DNA of 64,000 nucleotides from Coleophoma eucalyptorum. Taxonomy: Eukaryota > Ascomycota > Leotiomycetes > Helotiales > Dermateaceae. Under the pieces are notes generated by a model, which worked only from the letters and a program-made list of their open reading frames with translations, had not been told where the DNA came from and did no database searches. Where the stretch lies: assembly GCA_026120035.1 (NCBI GenBank), contig JALRME010000026.1, forward strand, positions 62,001-126,000, written 5' to 3'. The translations under genes and the position numbers were made by a program. Below are positions 1 through 12,649 of this stretch, piece by piece (within the stretch, counting starts at the first letter, position 1; the number at the start of each line of letters is the position of its first letter).

Positions 1-2478
1 ACCGGCGGCAAGAACAATTCCAAGTAAGACCGACATACCCCAAAGTTTTGGAAGATTCCACTTAACAGGCGTTTTGGAGTAAGGAGCATTGTCATACGCA
101 ATTGCCAGGGTAGCGACATCAGCAAAGATCGCAATAAATACAACCAATTCAATGTTGAGGGAGCGGTTGAGAATGGCGATCCAAAGGCCGAGGAAGATCT
201 CTAGGTGAATAGATAAGGCAATACGATAGACAACGTAGGCATACATACGGTGGAAAATTTGCCGAGAAGTCTTCAAGGCATCAATGATAGCGCCGAGACC
301 AGGAGCCAGGAATACAATATCAGCGGCAGAACGTGCGGCGTCCGAAGCTCCCTCAACGGCAATTCCAGTATCAGCCTTCTTCAAGGACGGAGCATCATTA
401 ACACCATCGCCTGTCATGGCAACCAGGTATCCTCGCTGTTGAAGGATCTCGACGACATTGTACTTATGTTGTGGGAAGACCTCTGCAAACCCATCTGCAG
501 CCTCAACGAAATCATAGACCTCCGAGCCAGGCATATTACCACCTCCACCAAGACCAAGTCGCTCAGCATTGTAGACGTTAGTTCCAAGTCCCAGCTGGCG
601 AGACGTCTCACGTGCAATGCCAACAGCATCACCAGTAAGCATCTTGATCGAAAGGCCGAGTGTTTTTGCTTCGTTAATGGTACGAGCAGTATCATGTCGA
701 GGTGGATCAGAGCAAGGCATAATACCAAGAATCTCCCAAGCGCCCATGCCACGCTTACGTGCAACACCAAGAGAGCGGAATCCACGGGTGGCAAATTCCG
801 CAACTTTATTCTTGTATGCCTGGTCAATATCCTCCGGTATTGGATGATCCTCTTCGACAGTTTTCAGAACGAAAAGCGGTGCACCTTTGACGCAAACGAT
901 ACGCTCGCCTTGGGGTGATTCGACAATGGCCTGGACCTTCTTGGAAACGGGATCGAATGGATAGAACTCGATGACCTTGTACTTAGAGAGAACTGACTTG
1001 GCACGTGGGTAGAATCTGAGTGACTTCAAGAATGCCTTATCAATAGCATCGATGCCCTTCTTTTTGCGGGACGCCGCAAGGCAGGCTGTCAACATAAGAT
1101 CATCAGGCTCAACCCCCGGAACCGTGAATGGCTCGGCAAGAGAGAGCTTGTTCTTTGTCAAGGTACCAGTCTTGTCAGAGCACAGGATTTCGACACCAGC
1201 TAGAGACTCGATAGCAGAGAGCTTTTGCACGATTGCCTGCTTCTTGGCGAGGTAGGCAGCGCCAACAGCCATGGTTGTGGTGACGACGGCAGGGAGACCA
1301 ACAGGGACGCCAATGATAGTGATTGCCAAGGTATATTCGAGAATCTTCACGATTGGGTTGGATCGATAGAAGGAAGAGATCCAGACAACCAAGTTGGTGA
1401 AGATGACCAAGACAAGAAGAACCGTACCGATGCCATTGAGGACCTCCGTAAAGTGACCTGTTGCTGCTGAAGCTTGGTTGACAAGAGCTGCAGCACGACC
1501 AACGAAGGTGTTGTCGCCTGTGGCAGTAATGACCACGAAAGCCTCACCTCGCTTGACACCAGAAGAAGCATAGCATGTATCACCTCTGTGCTTGTCGACG
1601 GCAAGAGATTCTCCGGTGATTGCAGATTGATCAACTTGTAAGAAAGCGTCTTCAGTGACAATTCGGCCATCTGCAGGAATGATAGTGCCCTATAGAAAAT
1701 TTACGTCAGGGCTCGATGAGATACCGGTTTAGGAATCACTTACTTCTTCAATTTGAAGAATGTCGCCAGGAACAACATCAGGGGCCTCAATTTCAACGAG
1801 GTTACCATTACGAAGAACAACAGCTTTCAAAGCGAGTGTCTTCTTGAGCTCGTCGACAATGGAGCCGGCCTGGAACTCCTGGATGAAGCCAACAGTCGCG
1901 TTGAGCAGGAGAAGAGCACAGATGACACCGAAATCTACCCAGTCTTGGAGACCAGCTGCCAGAATAGCCGCAGCCTAGAAAATCTAGTCAGCGTTTGAAA
2001 TTTGGCATAGCCGCCATTGGAATTAGGAATAATAGCTATATACCTCCATAACAAACTGAATAGGACCAACAAAGTAGCTGAGGAACTTCAGAAACAAGTT
2101 CTCCTTTTCCTCCTTCATTTGGTTCAGACCATACTTTTTGCGACGTTGGAGGACCGCATTCTCAGTGAGGCCAATGCGAGTATCAGTTTGAAGATGATCC
2201 TCTGGAACGACGCGTCCTTGACCTGGATTTGTCTCCTCTGCTTCCTCCTCATTTTCGGCGTGGCCATCTTCAGATTCGAGCTCGTCAAGTAGAGCATCCA
2301 TGTCCTCATCATCCTCCTCGTTGTTAATCTTTCTAGAGGTAGATGTAAGAGAAGTTTTGAACGCATGATCATCAGACTTCTCACTGAGAGTGCCAGATTC
2401 AGTATAACCATTGTTGTGGTTAGGTCTCGGGGAGGGGTTGTTATTCACAGTACATAAGGTATCGGTGTGATCTGCCAT
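1..2478 (-). CDS. pma1: Plasma-membrane H+-ATPase Pma1 (P-type, 3' end outside window)
   Basis: P3A-type proton pump that uses ATP to drive H+ out of the cell and energises nutrient symport. Exons on the minus strand are 2044..2478, 1744..1974 and 1..1689 (introns 1975..2043 and 1690..1743, both GT-AG); the 785 codons seen are in frame to the edge, and about 150-200 C-terminal residues (last membrane helices, autoinhibitory tail) are missing. Visible motifs: first membrane segment starting near [14 protein letters not shown], actuator TGES near residues 247-250, phosphorylation motif DKTGTLTKN with Asp near 394, and hinge motif TGDGVND near 648-654. The first about 100 residues form a Ser/Asn-rich then strongly acidic cytosolic tail (runs of D/E around residues 50-80). 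The start at 2478 is chosen because it is the first Met of the exon-1 frame. Strong family identity; exact start is less certain. Confidence 0.96.
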
Positions 2479-3907
2479 TATGGACAGAGATAAAGGTGCT
2501 GGAAGCTGCGGTAAGAGTAGCTTATCGAATGCTACAAGGTGACGGAGAAGTGAGAGATATTAGGGGTGGAATAGAAGTGTAGTTCAAGGTATAAGAAGCG
2601 CCTTTGTAGAGGAGTACGAACGAGAATCGGTAAGTGTGAAAATGGTAAAGGGAAAAGATGAGAAAGAGAGGAAAGTGCAGATGAGCCTGAAATTGTGTAG
2701 TCGCGTCAACTGGTTAAGTGGTTCAGATCGAAAGAGCTTCACAAGAGCAAGGTCGACCGGCAGTAGAAATCTACCAAGAGACGCCCAGGTGGTTTAAGCA
2801 AAGAGCCACTCCGCTCTTGGCTGTGCTCGACTTAATTCATCCTCCAACTTAGCCTCTCCTCTGACATTTTCGGGGACAGAGACAGATTAGGAGGCTTGCT
2901 TTATTTTATGAATTGACCGTATCTTTGTTAGAAGCACACAAGCACCAAGGATGCACCATTATGCCTTTAATGGGAGCTTATGCCACCGTGCGTCCATTTG
3001 TTAGCAGATGCGATGCAGGCCTTTGAGAGCGCTCAAAAGTAGCATTCAGAGAGCCAGGCACTACACAACTCAATTTGGATCGCTACTGAGCCTGCGCAGC
3101 TCCACAAGGTGCCTACCTAGAGGCTGTTTGTGGGCCGTGGCATCTGCTTGAAAAGGTTGCAACTAGCAGCTTTCGTTGCAGCTAGGTGTACACAAATCTA
3201 GCAGACACTAGTATCTCAATATCCTAATCTTATTTACCACTGAAACATATACAGAAGGCGTCTTGGTATCTTGAATGGCGAGAAATGTCATCTTCTGCGA
3301 ACCCAAGGCTCACGACTATTGTCATGAACAAAGCGTGGCCTTTTTCTACAACTACTCAAACCATCAAGACGGAAGAAAATTTGAATTCTCGGAGGAGTCA
3401 TACTCTTGGGAACCAAGGTTATAGACGCGTTCAAGACTCTAATACACCCATCGGAGGAAAATGACATAAGATAAGACAAGGTGAGGATAGGTTAAGCACT
3501 TGCTATGATCTTGATCGATGTCTCAACTTGTTTTGAGCGAGTGCTGCATTAACCATACGAATGCTGGAGGAAACTTATTGGGCACATGGCTATTGGACAT
3601 TGGTAAATCTAGACTCGACCCCTGCGCAGCCCCATCGCATAGAATACCTAGATTCTACTACCACAAGCTCCAGCCAGCTCTAGTGTTTATTTATAGATAA
3701 CCATATACGAACTGAGAAGGCGATGATGCAAAATGTAGCAGTGAGAATTAAAATTGTGCACTGATCGTGCTACGCTGAAAGGAAGTAATCTCTCCAAGTG
3801 AAAACAAGAATTCTATCAGCGGATGCTAATTGTGACAATGAAAACAAAAAGGAACACCTCATTGGCCATGCTCTTTAGCTAATATTCCGAACCCCGAAAA
3901 CGCCTGT
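2479..3907. other. Spacer: pma1 promoter/leader and ctp1 3' flank
   Basis: About 1.4 kb without a convincing gene. The part next to pma1 (2479-2900), read on the minus strand, is rich in CT tracts, as is usual for promoters and leaders of highly expressed fungal genes. Short open frames here (for example 3288-3479, minus) have no recognisable protein character. Confidence 0.6.
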
Positions 3908-5011
3908 TCAATGCTTAGCCGTAACCTTTTCCCCAGTCATCTTCTCTACATAAGCCTTTGCCCTGAGAATAGTCAGTATCGGTCCAGTTATCAAGGGTTC
4001 AGGCACTCACATATCACCAAAAGCAACCATGCAAATCGTTTGCCAAACACCCAACCCAATTCTTGGTGCAACGCCACGATACAAACCCTTAATGCCATTG
4101 TTTGAGTAAATGTACTTTGCAGTATTTCCCACCGTCATTTTTGCAGGTCGGTTGGGATCCACTGTCTTGCTCTGCATCTCCACACGAATGACTTCGATAG
4201 GTTGATTCCATGCACTGAGACCACCACCGAGACCAGAGGCCAGAATCTTTTCCCATGGGTTGAGGGCAGCGCCATCGCTCTTGCCAGTGGATTTTCTGAT
4301 GCCTTGCTCTGCGAGTCTGCTCAAACCGAATCGAGAACCCCAATTCGTCATCTGTCGGATGGCTACAGCGTTGACTCCCTTATTGATACCCTTTATGCCC
4401 TCCTTACGATAGATATCCATGAAGGTTGCAAAAGTTCCTGGAGGCTTGACGCCAGCAGCAGAAAGTTTCGATTTTGTAATCTCAACCGTCTTCATGCAGG
4501 TGCAAAATCCCATGGTGGCATAGGCTTGTGCAACACCGCCCAAGATACCTCCAGAGATTCCAGCGGTGAAGTCGCCGGCTCCAAAGGTTCGTGCGTAATA
4601 TTCACCTTCGGACGCGACGAACAGCAGGACGGCGCCCTTGGTGGAAGCCTCAATCCAAGCCCAAGGAATGAGTCCTTGGTAGACTGTATAACAGGTCGCA
4701 AGTTAGTCAATGTTGTATGGTAATCGATGGTAGAGGATGCCAGATGAACAAGCGGATACTTACAACCCAAAATTCCACCCCTTCCCCAGATTCTACTTAG
4801 AGCTCCAGCAAAGGAGTCTCCTCTGTTGGCAGCCATGGTTGTCTTAGTGACCTCCAAAGGCTGTCCCAGAGTGGTGACTACGTACAGTGAGTGAGTATGG
4901 TCAACCTGAAGCCTGACATGGACCGTACCAACCTTCAAACATGTTCAGGCCTGCTCCAAGCAGCAGGTTGCTGAACTTGACAGGCTTCTTCTCTGGCACT
5001 GGAGTGGACAT
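3908..5011 (-). CDS. ctp1: Mitochondrial tricarboxylate (citrate) carrier, Ctp1 type
   Basis: Inner-membrane carrier exchanging citrate for malate or another tricarboxylate, supplying cytosolic citrate/acetyl-CoA. Exons (minus): 4933..5011, 4764..4877, 4011..4683 and 3908..3962; the introns are 48-80 bp and the sum is 921 bp, giving 306 aa, the usual carrier length. Three Solcar repeats are visible through their signature motifs: PLEVTK at residues 33-38, TVEITK in repeat 2 and PIEVIR in repeat 3. Typical Ctp1 wording includes GVNAVAIRQMTNWGSRFGLSR. Phase at each junction restores family sequence (MFE|VTTLG, ILG|FYQG). It lies upstream of citrate synthase on the same strand, which fits its substrate; they are separate genes with a 1.7-kb spacer. 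The leader carries short GGTGA and GGTAGGTA repeats (5114-5160). Confidence 0.95.
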
Positions 5012-6675
5012 CTTGTGAGACTTGTGATTAAAAGGGCCCTGACCAAGGGATGAAGGTTGCACCGTTGCAAAAAAGAAACGTGGATGGGAGAACACGAAAG
5101 GTAAAAGATGGATGAGTTGAGGTGAGGTGAGGTGAGGTGAGATAGGTAGGTATAGGTAGGGTTGACCGATGGGGGACGAGCCGAACACCTTGGAGCTTGG
5201 ATGCGAAGCTGGGGGCAGCAAGCTAGCAACCCTCGGCTAACCCGAAGCAAAACCGCGGTCGGATTGGTGAGGATGATGCGAGGTGGGACGATAAGGGATC
5301 GGAAGTCTGTTCAACAGGATGTCACTGACTAAGACATGGCACGGGAATGGCTTGCGCAAACTCACCAGGCGTGATATGGAGTCTTCAGGAACCCGACATG
5401 GCCAAAACAGGGAATCGATGAGACAGCTGAGTAGGATCTTCAGTATCCGCAAGGAGACCAGGCTCAGCGATCGCCCTTACAAAATCTGTCGGTACTACGA
5501 ATAGGGGAAGCTTGTTGACTTCGCTTATGTACTTTTTCATCGTTGAACCCCAACCAAAGAAACCATTGGGTTCACGTGTGAGCAAGGGGCCCATCCGCTT
5601 GAAAGTCAACACAGTGACAGTGCCTAGATGACAACCTCGTCGCATCTGCTGTAGCGGGTTCAGTCTGCTCGGTGCTCGTTGGACGTCCCAATCTTGGCGC
5701 GGCACTCTAGCTCGTCGAGGCTTTAGAAGCACCTGCGCTTGAACCTCTGGCTGTCACTGCTTCCACCTTGGCCCAGGTTACTGATACATCACCACGTTGC
5801 CAGCGCCTACAATGGTGCCTTGGCTTAGGGATGGACCCTTCGAACTCTATAGAGCATATACAGTAAGATTTTCATTTCCTGACTAGTGCCGATAATCGAG
5901 CCAACATGATCACAACTTCTCGAGCATTTTTGGTGACCCAAATCAACTTTTTAAACAGAACTAGCTATGAAATTTATCGCAAGACAGCCCCCCGTCTATT
6001 GAGAGTGACCAAGGACGACAAATGTCTTGATATCTGGAAGAGACCCAACTATTAAGAAATGATTACTAAAGCATGTTGGATTGAGAAGTGCGTTATGGCT
6101 TTAACCACACCCATATTTTATATAATACATAGTAGGTTAAAACATCCAGTCAAGGGTCATATAAAGTCCGGTAGGAAAACAACTGCCGAACACTAAGGCG
6201 GCCCACAGTGTGCTATAGCCTACAGTAAGAAAGCTGGATGTGGGGAATCCTGAGAGCAGGACTGTTCAGGCGCGTCAGGATACTTCACAAGTATCCTTTG
6301 GATATACGAAGCAGGAATTGCTGGTGAAGGGTTGTTCCAAGTTCGGTCGGGCCATATTACCCCATCTGCACACCTCTAGAGGCCACTGCCTACCTAGGCA
6401 TGTATCACATTCATTTTATATACAGCTTGCAAGACCGGGGATTTTAAACCAGTGTACACCTTATTACTGCCCATTAAACCTCTATCTTAACATGTATTTG
6501 ATAGGTCTTAATACGAGTGTTTCATATTGATTTAGATAACTTAGGAATTGATTGTTTCAAGTAAGCACCGATCTGAAATAAAATACAGTGACAGCGCTAT
6601 TGCTCCATTCCCATCTATTCAGATTCTTTTCATACACTCCTCCCGCAAAGTAATACACGACCCAGGATTCTGGAT
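5012..6675. other. Spacer: ctp1 promoter side and cit1 3' flank
   Basis: About 1.66 kb. It contains the short tandem repeats at 5114-5160 and an open frame at 5385..5732 (minus, 115 codons) without recognisable relatives, which I do not call. The part next to citrate synthase (6040-6600) is AT-richer and presumably holds its 3' UTR. Confidence 0.5.
5114..5160. repeat. Short direct repeats GAGGT / AGGTAGGTAT in ctp1 leader
   Basis: Four to five head-to-tail copies of a 5-bp unit (GAGGT) run directly into AGGTAGGTA-type repeats, 100-150 bp upstream of the ctp1 start codon. On the coding strand they read as CCTAC/ACCTC pyrimidine-rich motifs. Similar TACCTACC strings occur in other spacers of this window (near 19100, 23440, 25580 and 60585). 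Function unknown. Confidence 0.6.
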
Positions 6676-8398
6676 CTAGAACTTGCAGCCAACAATCTCA
6701 GCCCACTTCTCAGTAGAGAAGGACTTAGGACGCTCGATAGGAGCACCGACAGCCCGGTCAATAATGAGTTGAGGAAGGACACCGATTGCTCGGGAAACAC
6801 CGAAGAGAACGGTGTAGTAGTTGGCCTCAGTCAAGCCATAGTATTGAAGAAGAACACCGGAGTGAGCATCAACGTTGGGGTATGGGTTCTGTTTTTGTAA
6901 AAGTTAGTACTGAATATAGATGAAAATCAAAGTAACGGAATGGTGCGAGGGAAATTCGATACAAGATGTAAACAATCATCTGGTTGTTATACCACGTGAC
7001 TGAGATATTTTTGATAGGGAATAGAGGCTTACCTTGGTCTTGCCATGCTCAGTGAGAACACCTGGGGCAATCTTGTAGACCTGGCTGACCAGCTTGTACA
7101 TTGGGTCTTCTGGAAGGTGGGACTCAGCGAAGGTGCGTTGAGCAATGTAACGTGGGTCAGTCTTGCGGAGAACGGCATGGCCGTAACCTGGGACAACTTG
7201 GCCTGCGTTCAGGGTGGACCAGAGGTAATCAGTGATTGACTTGTCGCTGAGGTCGTTACCGACGGCGGACTTCATCTTGGTGAGCCAGTTAAGAACCTCT
7301 TGGTTAGCGAGACCGTGGAGAGGACCAGCGAGACCGTTGAGACCGGCAGCAAGGGAAAGCATAGGGGAGCTAAGAGCACTGCCAACCAAGTGGGTGGTGT
7401 GTGCGCTGACGTTACCACCCTCGTGATCAGTGTGGATGGTGAGGTACAGTCTCATCAACTCAACAAAGTCCTTGTTCTCTCCGAATCCAAGTTGGTTGGC
7501 GAAGTTGAAACTGTAATCCTTGTCCTTCTGAACAGCAGCAACCTTGCCACCCTTGAAAACATTCTGGTAAATTCGTGCAGCAATGGTTGGAAGCTTAGCA
7601 ATGAGGTCCATGGAATCCTCAAAGGTGTGTCCCCAGTACTCAGTCTTCTTCATTCCCTTGGCATAAGCCTTTGCGAAAGCAGATTCGTGCTCGAGAGCAG
7701 TGACTGCCAGGGAGAATTGTGCCATTGGGTGGAGGTCGCTTGGGCATCGGTCAATGAGCTCTTCAACGAATTTTGGAACATCGGAGCGTGCAGCCCAGTC
7801 TGCGGACAGATCACGGACTTGCTGCTCACTGGGAACCTCACCAGTGAGAAGAAGCCAGAAAAGACCTTCACTTAATGTCAGCAAAAGATGCAGGCTGTTC
7901 ATATCTGTTCGTACCTTCGGGTAAAGGCTCCTTTCCACCTGGGGCTTTTGGGAGAAGTTCTTGGCACTCTGGAATTGTCTTTCCTCTGAATCGGATACCC
8001 TCCTCAGAATCGAGAACAGATCCTTCCCAGACCAAGGACTTGATACCACGGGCACCTCCATATACCTGGTCTAGGGTAACCTCGCCCACGACCTTGGAAC
8101 CGTAATCTCTGCATAGCTGTCAACTTCGGCTCATTTGGTTATGTCGTAGAATTGACATACTTGCGCAGCTTCTTGATTTGCTCAATCTTCTCTGGGAGTT
8201 GCTCGGCGAACCGCTCCTTCAAAGTCTAGCAGAATGTTAACTGGTGCCGACGTAGAAGCAAGGAGCTGAATAGAAGTTTACCTGGGACTTTGAGGAGGAG
8301 TAGCATCGCAGACTAGTAAAAGCAGCATTTCTGCCGCTAATTCTTGAGGTGGTAAGAGATGAGCGCAAGGCTGATGTACCAAGACGAAGAGCAGACAT
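6676..8398 (-). CDS. cit1: Citrate synthase, mitochondrial
   Basis: Condenses oxaloacetate and acetyl-CoA to citrate, the first TCA-cycle step. Exons (minus): 8282..8398, 8161..8225, 7915..8108, 7033..7865 and 6676..6888; sum 1422 bp, 473 aa, the normal length for fungal mitochondrial enzymes. The first 39 residues (start [14 protein letters not shown]) are rich in Arg/Ser/Ala with no acidic residues and end before the family core, a typical matrix-targeting peptide. Core motifs visible: GPLHGLANQ and [15 protein letters not shown], which carry the catalytic and oxaloacetate-binding His/Asp/Arg residues, and [21 protein letters not shown] across the last junction. The protein ends GCKF, so there is no peroxisomal SKL-type signal. 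Intron 4 (6889..7032, 144 bp) is long compared with its neighbours. Confidence 0.97.
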
Positions 8399-9981
8399 TG
8401 TGATGGCGATGGATGAATGGGGGAGGAAAGAAGGTATGAAGAAGAATTGAGGAGAGTTGGAGCTCAAGCGGAACTGGGAGGGAAAGAGAAATTAGCGCGC
8501 TCCGGTTGACACCCACCCAAATAGCTCCGATCCGATACCTCAAACTCACCCAATCAGACTGAACTACATGACGGTGCACACGGTGCGGGCGGGAAAACAA
8601 AATATATGGGGGAGTTGTTGAGGGAAAGGGAGCGAAGCCAGATTGTACAACCACTCTTGGTATCTCACCTTACTGCTCTGCAAAGTGTTGGTTCAGTGGA
8701 TGTCTTTCTTTCGGCAAATAGAGTCAATTGGACGGCAACAGCTCTCCATCACTTTACTATTCTCGATGAATTGCAACCCGCGCCAAGTATGTGTATATAT
8801 ATATAGCAGCGCAGTTTACGAGACAAAAAAAAACAGACACATGGGCAGGGCTTAGGAATCGTAAAACCGTAGAGTTTCAATTCTGTGATCCCTTTATCCG
8901 ATTGAGGTACTTGAAAATCCATGCGCGGTCCGAATATCGCTATGTTCGGGTCATTGCTGCGTTGCGAAAGAACAGGGCAGATAGCTAAACTACCTGACCT
9001 TGCACAGCACTTTAATATTCTATATTCATAGTAGAGGCGAGGATATCAAATGTTGCTAGTGTCATTGCTATCTTGAACGATGTATCGGCCTAGGGTGTCG
9101 TCTTTTGGCATATTGTCTTGAAGGTGTAGACAGCACCTCAGCCCCGTATTCGGACCTGCCTCGACTCTCTTTTTTTTTTTTATAAAAAAAAAGAATAACG
9201 GCGGCTAGTTGCAGCCGAGAGAGGTGTTGAGGGAGGAATTCGGATCGTTTTCCGGCAGCCAGAGAAACAGCCGAATACTTGATTTCCAGTGAATACTCAG
9301 GCTAGAGCCTCGCCGAGGCTTACATGTGTGCTTACATATGTACCAAAAAAGCGCGAATCCTCAAAACCCTGCAATCACTAACCATCCAATAACTAAGGTA
9401 AGCTGAAGTGTTCTCTCACAATAGCCACCTATTCTGTTCCAAACTTTCTTGTGGGACATTGGGTTCACGTGATGTAGTGCATGACCGTTGTGGTGTAGCT
9501 TCTTTTGGAATAGCTTGGAAATCTCCTAGCTCTTTGATGCCAACTTCAGCTTCAACGCCAATCTCTCAGCTCAGACAACGCCCACCGACAACACATTTCA
9601 ACTTCCACCATCATCAAGTCTGCAGCGACATCAAAGCATATAGGAAGTGTACCCTTTAGAATATCCTGACCTGTAGAGCACTGGTACCTGCAAAGAAAAG
9701 CTCACTCGTTTGCAAGCTCTGCACCGCTCCAGTATATCGTGACAGTTTCGCGCCTCGTTCTGCCTTCTGTCGTTCTTGGAACATTGCGTCCTCATCGTAA
9801 CATCTCCTGGAATCGTGCAAAAGCGCATGGTGCACACTTTAGATCCCTGAATCCGCTCTTCTGAAGTGCTTTTTCGCGCTATAAACTTCTGAACCGCATC
9901 TGGTCGCGTACTTTGATCTTCAATCTCTTCAGTTTTCAATACTTCATACCTCATACCTCATACATCTCCACCACCCTCCTC
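8399..9981. promoter_or_regulatory. Divergent spacer between cit1 (-) and the seb1/nrd1-like gene (+)
   Basis: About 1.6 kb containing both 5' flanks. It holds a short TA run near 8790-8803 and a poly(T)-poly(A) inverted run at about 9170-9192, capable of forming a hairpin or excluding nucleosomes. No credible open frame was found; the short ones do not resemble proteins. No specific transcription-factor site can be claimed. Confidence 0.5.
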
Positions 9982-10993
9982 ATGTCTTCTGCTGTGGCAG
10001 AACTGGAGAATGGCCTGCAAGCCATGCTCTCTCTCAAACCTCCTGGAGTGACTGGCTCTCGAATCCAGTCGATCACTGCTTTGTGTAAAGCCAATGTGCA
10101 GGTAAGCCAGCCAGGTCCTTCGCGACTCACGCTGATGTACTGACTTCTGATTCTTTACTTCATAGTCTGAGTCAGTCCTTATCCAAAAGCTATTCACCCA
10201 TTTCAAAAAGGCCCCAGGGACGCACAAATTAGGCGTGCTCTACGTCGTAGACTCTGTAACTCGAGAATGGATGGTACAAGCCAAGGCTGCTGGTCAGCCC
10301 ATAAACAGCTCTGCAACGGATGGTACATATGCTGCAGGTGTCAATAGAGTAAAAGAACTTCTTCCAGTCCTCATGAACGACATTATACAATCAGCTCCCG
10401 CTGATCAAAAGGTACGCTTTGCTCAACCACTTAGACCGCAGTAGCTCGTAGTTTGGAAATTTCGCATGACCATGACTTGGCTTCGTATATCCTGCTCAGC
10501 ATCATTGCTGCAGGCACATGCTGTTACTTCTGGAATCCCCACTTACGCAACCTTCATGACTTTTTAGGAGAAGATCAAAAAACTTGTTGATATCTGGGAG
10601 AAAGGGCAGACCTTCCCTCTCCAAATGCTTTTGTCTTTCAAGGAGAAGTTGAGTGCTTCCACACAGAGTAAGAACCCCACAAGCATCTACCACTCCTCAT
10701 CATATTCAAGGCAGCGGATCTTTAATGACTGTACCCCTCTCTAGACCGCTCAACTACGCCAGATGGAAGTCCACCTCCAGATTTGCAAGCAAGACTAGGC
10801 TTACAGAGAGCCCAAGAACCGTCAACCATGCAACCAACAAGCCAGACTCCAGCTCCGGCTGCAGCGCCAAATACTGCATCCATCTTGGCCGCCCTTGTCA
10901 ACATTGCCCGACAGAACACATCTGCTTCCCCTGGTGTGAGTAATAGTGCTAGCCAGCCAAGTTTACTCAATGGAATGCATGTGCAGAATAATA

Positions 10994-11025
<32 letters not shown>

Positions 11026-12649
11026 GCCGCGCAGCCTGTAAACCCGAATGTTTCTTATCCTTCATATCCGCCGCCTGTAAACATGCCAGCCCCGACAACT
11101 ACATTTGCATTACCAGGCCAAAATGGCTTGTCTTTGCAGCAGCCTACCAGTAGCCATCCATTACCGTATCCACCTGTACAGTCTGTAGCACCACCGCCTG
11201 CTGGTGGCCTGGATCCCCAGACAGCAATGCTAGTGAAGATGTTGGCAGAAAGGGGTGTTGCACCTGAACAGATTGCTGGAATCATGGCTGCTGCGCCCCC
11301 ACCGCCACTGCAATATGGAGCTCAAATTCCAAACCAAGCTGCTCAGAATGGGTCAAATGGACGGAGTGAAGATTCACGTGATCGAAATGGTTACCATGAT
11401 CGGGACTCGGTGAGATCACCATCTAGATTTCGTCGTCGCTCTCGATCCCCTTCGCCTGCTAGAGGTTGGAATGCTCGTGGCTCACCGGCCTCTCAGCGGC
11501 GAGACGATCCTAATGACTTCTTCCGAGGCAGAGAAATGCCCGCCCACAATAGAGGCGAAGACCGGGAAGGACGAGGTGGTCGTGGGCGAGGTAATGATTA
11601 TCGCCAAAGAAGTCCCCCACGTCGCCGCGGCCGCAGCCCTACGCCACCCAATCGTGACAATTACAGTGGCGGACGTAAATGGATAGATTTTGACCCGACA
11701 ATCCCTAAGGGAAGCATCAAAGGTAAATTGTCGTGACCCTTGGATAAATACATAGGCTCACGAAATTGCAGTTCTCAGTCGTACGCTGTTTGTAGGAGGG
11801 GTCAAGTAAGTACAATGCAGGACACAAATATAATGACCCGAAAGGTGTTAACCAACGTAGCTCTTCCGAACCCGAATTGCGAAGCGCATTTGAACATTAC
11901 GGAACTGTTCAAACCTGTATTGTGAACAAAGACAAGCGACATGCCTTCGTCAAAATGCTCACTCGAGCAGACGCAGTGACTGCCAAAGAGACCATGGAGC
12001 AACAACGAGCGCAGGATGTACAGGGCAGGAATCGCTCTGTAAGTAGAGTGACTTGCATATTGATCTCCGACTAACTTGTATCTAGTTCAACCAGACGAGA
12101 TGGGGAGTTGGCTTCGGACCGCGCGATTGCAGTGACTACGCAACGGGTATCAGTGTCATCCCGATCAGCAAGCTTACTGATGCAGATCGAAAATGGATGG
12201 TAACTGCTGAGTTTGGAGGGACTGGCGGAAAGCCTATTGAGTCGGGCATGGTGGTCGAAGAACCCGATATCGAGATTGGTCAGGGTGTATCTTCCAAGGC
12301 CATTAGTCGACGTATGCAGAGCGACCGAGGTGGCAACAACGGTTCGAGGTCTACGAGAGAGCGTGACGAAGACGATGGTCCTCGTTTCCGTCGCTCACTT
12401 GACCACGATGAGGGTAGGGATAATGATCGTAGAGATTACGATCGCAATGATAAACCCCACAGTAATCCAGCTGGCGTACCTCAATTCTCGTTGCCTGGTA
12501 TGCCAGGCTTTGCAGGATTCCCTGGTGGTGTGCCTAGCTTTCCAATGCCAACTCTGCCAAACGGAATGCCAATGTTTCCACCACCTATGGGATTTGCTTT
12601 CCCGCCTGGCCAAACTCCGCCACAGCCACCTCCACCTGGTCGCGATTAA
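9982..12649 (+). CDS. CID-RRM transcription termination factor, Seb1/Nrd1-like
   Basis: Nuclear RNA-binding factor that reads the phosphorylated RNA polymerase II C-terminal domain and nascent RNA to direct 3'-end processing/termination. Exons: 9982..10101, 10166..10411, 10568..10667, 10745..11722, 11772..11805, 11861..12038 and 12086..12649; sum 2220 bp, 739 aa. Domains: CTD-interacting domain about residues 1-155 (GVLYVVDSVTREW, LVDIWEKGQTFP); Pro/Ala/Gln-rich linker; Arg/Ser/Asp-rich region about 390-470; one RRM about 482-552 with RNP2-like LFVGGV and RNP1-like RHAFVKM; then the family-specific block TRWGVGFGPRDC just after the RRM; and a Pro/Gly/Phe-rich tail. The order CID, RS/RE region, RRM, RWGVGFGPRD is that of S. 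pombe Seb1 and S. cerevisiae Nrd1. The 34-bp exon 11772..11805 encodes the RNP2 strand. Confidence 0.9.

Noticed and set aside
5385..5732. Minus-strand open frame of 115 codons upstream of ctp1
   Set aside because: Contains a fairly protein-like stretch but no recognisable domain, an N-terminal part with random Arg-rich composition, and no splice support; it lies in the ctp1 promoter.
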